Made by a program: the position numbers and the translations under genes. A stretch of DNA of 64,000 nucleotides from SMAG-U1939 sp035763125 (GTDB lineage Bacteria; Chloroflexota; Ktedonobacteria; Ktedonobacterales; JADMIN01): the NCBI GenBank assembly GCA_035763125.1, contig DASUBU010000154.1:1-64000 (forward strand), read 5' to 3'. This document shows positions 60,200 through 64,000 of the stretch, in pieces. The number at the start of each line of letters is the position of its first letter. Within the stretch, counting starts at the first letter, position 1. The notes under the pieces are model-generated. The model was not told where the DNA came from. It saw only the letters and a list, made by a program, of their open reading frames with translations, and made no database searches.

Positions 60200-60254
60200 G
60201 CCGGCGAATCAACGCGGCCGATGGCGCTTTCGCGCGGCTCGTTGATTCGCCGGC
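60200..60254. repeat. Perfect 14-bp inverted repeat between DUF1579-like and gyrB
   Basis: CCGGCGAATCAACG (60201-60214) and CGTTGATTCGCCGG (60240-60253) are perfect arms with a 25-nt loop; adding 60200/60254 gives 15. It lies between convergent genes. It may end transcription, but no U-tract follows. Confidence 0.55.
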
Positions 60255-60344
60255 GCTCATTCGTGCGGGTCGGCCAAGATGGTCATGTGCGGCCTTGCAC
60301 ACTCACACGACAGACCCGCACAGAACCCCACTGACAGGGCGTGT

Positions 60345-62285
60345 TTAGACGTCGAGATTCTTGACGTACTTGGCGTGGGCCTCGATGAAGCGCTTGCGGG
60401 GCATGACCTCGTCACCCATCAGCATCGAGAAGGTCTCGTCGGCCTTGATGGCGTCCTCGACCGTCACCTGCAAGATGGTGCGCGTGGCGGGGTTCATCGT
60501 CGTCTCCCACAGCTCTTCGGGGTCCATCTCGCCCAGACCCTTGTAGCGATTGACCGCGACGCTCTTGCCTTCGCCAAGCCGCGCCAGAAACTCGTCCTTC
60601 TCCTGATCGGAGTAGACGTAGTGGCGCTGCTTGCCGGCCTGGATGCGATAGAGCGGCGGCTGCGCGATGTAGAGCTGGCCGTTGGTGATGAGCTGCTCCA
60701 TGTGGCGGTAGAAGAACGTCAGCAACAGCGTGCGGATGTGGCTGCCGTCCACGTCGGCGTCGCTCATCAGGATGATGCGGCCGTAGCGCAGCCGGGCGAA
60801 GTCAATCGTATCGCCGATGCCCGTGCCGAGCGCGGTGATGATGTCTTTGATCGTCTCGCTGGCGAGCATGCGGTCCAGCCGCGCCCGCTCGACATTGAGG
60901 ATCTTGCCGCGCAATGGCAGGATCGCCTGGAAGTGGCGGTCGCGGCCCTGTTTGGCGCTGCCGCCGGCGCTATCGCCCTCGACGAGGTACAGCTCGCAGC
61001 GGTCGGCGCGACGCTCGGAGCAGTCCGCGAGCTTGCCGGGCAGCGTCGAGTCGAGGGCGTCCTTGCGGCGCACCAGCTCGCGCGCCTTGCGGGCGGCATC
61101 ACGGGCCCGCGCGGAATTCACGCACTTATCAATGATGCGCTTGGCCTCGGAAGGCGTCTCTTCGAGGTACTTGGCCAGCACCTCCGAGACGACATTCTCG
61201 ACCTGCGTGCGGACCTCGGCGTTGTTGAGCTTGCCCTTGGTCTGACCCTCGAACTGCGCGTTGGGCAGCTTGACACTGATGGCGGCCGTCAGACCCTCGC
61301 GTACGTCGTCGCCGGTCAGATTGGCGTCGGCATCCTTGAGCTGGCCCGACTTGCGGCCGTACTCGTTGAGGGTGCGCGTGAGGGCGGCGCGGAAGCCTGT
61401 CACATGCGAGCCGCCGTCAACGGTATTGACGCCATTGGCGAAGGAGAAGACCGTCTCGCTGTAGCCGTCGTTGTATTGCAGGGCAACTTCGATCAGCGTC
61501 TTCTCGACCTGCCGCTCGATGTGGACGGGTTTGGCTATGAGCACATTGCGGTTGCGGTTGAGGTGCCGCACGAACGACTTGAGCCCGCCGTCGAAGTAGA
61601 AGGTGACCTCGCGCTCCTGATCGGGGCGCTCGTCAATCAGCTTGATGGTGATGCCGCGATTGAGGTACGCCATCTCGCGGAAGCGCTGCTCGAGGGCATC
61701 GAAGTTGAAGTCGCCGGTCTCCATGATCGTGAGATCGGGCCTAAAGATCGTCTTCGTGCCGGTGCCCTCAGACTTGCCCACCGCGCGCGCCGGGGCCAGC
61801 GGGGCGCCTTTGCGATACTCCTGCGCGTGGAGCTTGCCGCCGCGCTTGACCTCCACACGGCAAAACTCGGAGAGCGCGTTGACGGCGGAAACGCCGACGC
61901 CGTGCAGGCCGGACGAACCCTGCTTGTAGCCGTCGCCACCGAACTTGCCGCCGGCGTGCAGGGTGGTCATCACCACTTCAAGGGTGGACTGCTGCGGTCG
62001 CTTGGGGTGCGGCTCGACGGGGATGCCGCGGCCGTTATCCTCGACCGAGCACGAGCCGTCGGCGTGCAGCGTCACCACGATGCGGTCGCAGACGCCGGCC
62101 ATCGCTTCGTCAACGCTGTTGTCAACGACCTCATAGACGAGGTGATGCAGGCCACGGATATCAGTGCTGCCGATATACATCCCAGGGCGTAGTCGGACGG
62201 GTTCGAGGCCTTCGAGAATGTCAATATCACGAGCTGTATAGCTGTTGGCCTGGATGGCCGGATCCTGTCGCTGAGCAATCGCCAT
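60345..62285 (-). CDS. gyrB: DNA gyrase subunit B
   Basis: A 646-residue GyrB. The GHKL ATPase has the ENGRGIPV-like EDNGRGIPVEPHP and GLHGVGVSAVNALSE. The TOPRIM domain has CELYLVEGDSAGGSAK and LMSDADVDGSHIRTLLL. The C-terminal part GLGEMDPEELWETTMNP matches GyrB, not ParE. With GyrA it introduces negative supercoils; gyrA is not in the window. The ATG 62285 is the only good start; the AGGAGG before it lies about 14 nt away. A TGgTAAAAT element is upstream. Confidence 0.93.
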   Translation of the reverse strand: MAIAQRQDPAIQANSYTARDIDILEGLEPVRLRPGMYIGSTDIRGLHHLVYEVVDNSVDEAMAGVCDRIVVTLHADGSCSVEDNGRGIPVEPHPKRPQQSTLEVVMTTLHAGGKFGGDGYKQGSSGLHGVGVSAVNALSEFCRVEVKRGGKLHAQEYRKGAPLAPARAVGKSEGTGTKTIFRPDLTIMETGDFNFDALEQRFREMAYLNRGITIKLIDERPDQEREVTFYFDGGLKSFVRHLNRNRNVLIAKPVHIERQVEKTLIEVALQYNDGYSETVFSFANGVNTVDGGSHVTGFRAALTRTLNEYGRKSGQLKDADANLTGDDVREGLTAAISVKLPNAQFEGQTKGKLNNAEVRTQVENVVSEVLAKYLEETPSEAKRIIDKCVNSARARDAARKARELVRRKDALDSTLPGKLADCSERRADRCELYLVEGDSAGGSAKQGRDRHFQAILPLRGKILNVERARLDRMLASETIKDIITALGTGIGDTIDFARLRYGRIILMSDADVDGSHIRTLLLTFFYRHMEQLITNGQLYIAQPPLYRIQAGKQRHYVYSDQEKDEFLARLGEGKSVAVNRYKGLGEMDPEELWETTMNPATRTILQVTVEDAIKADETFSMLMGDEVMPRKRFIEAHAKYVKNLDV

Positions 62286-62364
62286 AGATGTGTGTTTCGC
62301 CTCCTAAGAAGTGCCGTCCGAGAACGCGCCCAGCACGCCCGTGCGGGACGCGCTCCACCTCTCT

Positions 62365-62373
62365 ATTTTACCA
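62365..62373 (-). promoter_or_regulatory. Extended -10 promoter for gyrB
   Basis: On the minus strand TGgTAAAAT lies 80 nt before gyrB. Confidence 0.5.
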
Positions 62374-62376
62374 CAA

Positions 62377-62531
62377 ATGCGGGCTAGCCGTCCCAGTCGT
62401 GGGACTTCCGGTTGCCCATGAAATGCGGATTTTGGCATGAGAGAGCGTCCGCCATTAGGTCCGCTCGGTGAAACATTCTTATGCCGGAGGGCGAAACTGG
62501 AAGCGGGCGGTATGCGGGCTAGCCGTCCCAG
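62377..62531. repeat. Two copies of a 20-nt direct repeat
   Basis: ATGCGGGCTAGCCGTCCCAG occurs at 62377-62396 and again at 62512-62531, 135 nt apart, in an otherwise gene-free stretch. The unit contains GGCTAGCC, a palindrome. The gap 62286-63079 holds no gene I can support. Confidence 0.7.
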
Positions 62532-63079
62532 ACGGGGGGGTCTGATGGAGCGGATGACGATTGAGGCCCGAAAGGGTGCGAACAAACCGCCCGCAAGCTG
62601 CATGGCCCAAGTGGTGCACCCGACACGTGGTGGGCAGAATAGAGGTGCCAGCAGGCGGTGCCCGATGCCCATCCTATTGCAGGTTGCAGGTGCGCGCGTT
62701 GACCGATGCGGAATAGCTGTAAGGCCGGCGTGGTCGAGGTCGCCGGTGCTCGGCCAATTGGCCGTGTGGAGTTACCCCAGTTTGGTAGACCGTTCTTCGT
62801 TAGGCAACGACCGCTCTTTGCGTAGTCCACCTCCTCTCGTACGCGCCAGACGGTTCGCCTCGGCCCGAAACGGCGGCGGATAGCGCGGCTGTGCTTCGAC
62901 ATGCGAACACCGTATCGGGGCACTCACACCAAGCGTGCAGCGTCCACCAAAGCGGGTTAACTTCAGATTACGGCCTTATCGGGAATTGTGCTAGGCACGC
63001 GATATGCAGACGCGGCTCCACTGTAGCATGTTCGCACTGTCGCACTGCTCGTCCGGATGGAGACGGACGGAGGTGTCAA

Positions 63080-63772
63080 ATGCCGCCTTCTTCGGACCTG
63101 CTTCCCCGTTCCCACCCCCGTTCTCGTCAACCAGCACCACAGCCACTGCGCCGCGACGCCACCCACGAGCTTGCGCGCAGCGGGCCGGCACTCTTCCCGG
63201 CCTCCTGGCAGAGGGCAGCCCGCCAGCGGAACGCCGCAGATAGAACGCTGCTCTATGTGGTGGCGGTGGCACTGTCGCTGGTCGGGGGGCTGGTCATGCG
63301 CACCTTGGTGTGGAGTGGGGGCGACAATTCTAGCCTTGCGGGCGCCGCTGTGTTCACCAGGCTCGAGATGGCGCTCGCACCCACGATCTCGATGGTGGCC
63401 GTAGGAGCCCTCATCACCGCGGTTATGTATGGCGTGCTGCTGCGATCATGGTGGTCGCTGCTCGCCGCCCCAGCAGCCTTCGTCGCCGGGATCCTGCTTT
63501 GGCACGTAGGGGATGTGGGCATACAGGCCGCCGTGGCTGCCGTGGCCGCGTCGGGGAGGTCTTGGGATTACTGGGGCCAAGTGCTTGCCGGGGAGATCTG
63601 GGGGGAGATGTGGCAGGTCGTGTGGCGATGCGCAGCTCCAGCTGTCCTCGGCGCTGTCCTCGGCACGGCACTTGGGCGATGGACTACCGCACCTCAAGCT
63701 AGGCGAACTAGTGGTGCGGGAGACGATGCTCAACATCCCTCATACCCGCGCCATGCCACAGTCCAACGATAG
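63080..63772 (+). CDS. Membrane protein of unknown function
   Basis: A 230-residue protein with a Pro/Arg-rich N-terminal 60 residues and about four hydrophobic helices: VVAVALSLVGGLVMRTLV, MVAVGALITAVMYGVLL, SLLAAPAAFVAGILLW and AAPAVLGAVLGTALG. No family recognised. ATG 63080 has GGAGGTG at 4-5 nt. The larger frame to 62891 has no protein character upstream of this. Confidence 0.55.
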   Translation: MPPSSDLLPRSHPRSRQPAPQPLRRDATHELARSGPALFPASWQRAARQRNAADRTLLYVVAVALSLVGGLVMRTLVWSGGDNSSLAGAAVFTRLEMALAPTISMVAVGALITAVMYGVLLRSWWSLLAAPAAFVAGILLWHVGDVGIQAAVAAVAASGRSWDYWGQVLAGEIWGEMWQVVWRCAAPAVLGAVLGTALGRWTTAPQARRTSGAGDDAQHPSYPRHATVQR

Positions 63773-63819
63773 CAGTTGCCACCCACCTCTTCCTCCCGTG
63801 TCCGAGTGTATGCTGCCGA

Positions 63820-64000
63820 TCACGTGGATGTGCTGAGCGGGAGGTTAAACCAGAAGGTCGAGCCGTGCCCGACTGCGCTCTCCACGCCCATCTCGCCATC
63901 GTGCTGAGTTACGATCGCCTTGCTGATGTAGAGGCCCAACCCCAAGCCCCCTGAGCCATCTTGCGTCTCGATGCCGGCCACCCGATGGAACTGCTCGAAG
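63820..64000 (-). CDS. Sensor histidine kinase C-terminus, cut by window edge
   Basis: The last 59 residues of a histidine kinase catalytic domain are present; the gene begins beyond the right edge. The F-box-like FEQFHRV, the G2-box region GSGGLGLGLYISKAIVTQHDG and the final GHGSTFWFNLPL strand are typical. Substrate or partner regulator is not visible. Confidence 0.85.
   Translation of the reverse strand, partial: FEQFHRVAGIETQDGSGGLGLGLYISKAIVTQHDGEMGVESAVGHGSTFWFNLPLSTST

Noticed and set aside
60136..60344. Small open frames between the DUF1579-like gene and gyrB
   Set aside because: They run through a perfect inverted repeat and have no start site signals.
62304..62672. 122-residue minus-strand frame upstream of gyrB
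   Set aside because: It contains the same short peptide twice because of the 20-nt direct repeats; no coding pattern otherwise.

Overview
The window is GC-rich, gene-dense bacterial chromosome. It has no rRNA, CRISPR array, recognisable insertion sequence or phage module, and it holds one tRNA. The gene mix suggests a Chloroflexota-type bacterium, possibly near Ktedonobacteria or Thermomicrobia. Supporting features are an ECF sigma factor paired with a Rieske-domain protein, an XRE-AAA-TPR mega-regulator, F420-type oxidoreductases, a T-box-controlled ileS, DUF2079 and DUF1206 membrane proteins, PSP1, and lipoproteins with paired Ig-like segments. This is inference from gene content; no marker was aligned.

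Layout. 1-2721: a partial MBL hydrolase, a PPOX/F420-type protein, and an HD phosphohydrolase coupled to a small membrane protein. 3066-7969: fatty-acid genes accC-fabF-accB, then a DUF2079 protein. 8039-9494: epoxide hydrolase with a DUF4926 protein. 9616-15752: comF-antiporter (GTGA overlap), ftsH, an M16 homologue with a degenerate metal motif, and a tiny zinc-ribbon-like protein. 16028-22685: an MFS exporter, DUF1206, rarA-thioesterase, GNAT and an LLM oxidoreductase. 22742-24971: divergent TetR and cytochrome P450. 25070-29345: a hypothetical membrane protein, an ABC-F ATPase, tRNA-Arg(CCU) and nrdR. 29374-36473: a MauE-like protein, then a three-gene minus-strand cassette (lipoprotein, Cys/Gly-rich protein, PrsW-type protease) divergent from a 1001-residue regulator. 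36564-41258: a T-box leader with an ATC (Ile) specifier, then alaX-ileS. 41507-47425: a membrane protein, a GT20 trehalose-phosphate synthase, an ANTAR response regulator, PSP1 and a small membrane protein. 47468-53796: a nucleotidyltransferase-like protein, a large secreted CHAP protein, Nudix, a MIP18-type protein, and sigma-54 carrying a zinc ribbon. 53860-60135: the Rieske/ECF sigma pair, dUTPase_2-like, HNH, a membrane protein, Hsp20, a MocR regulator and a divergent DUF1579-like protein. 60345-64000: gyrB, a repeat-containing gap, a membrane protein and the end of a histidine kinase.

Two patterns cut across the window. Many promoters look like extended -10 elements (TG-N-TATAMT) with no clear -35. 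Several intergenic regions carry GGGCGTC/GACGCCC hairpins, and one 16-nt unit of that type also lies inside the rarA reading frame. The best candidates for undescribed biology are the lipoprotein/Cys-rich/PrsW cassette with its divergent regulator, the ECF sigma-Rieske pair, and the zinc-ribbon sigma-54.
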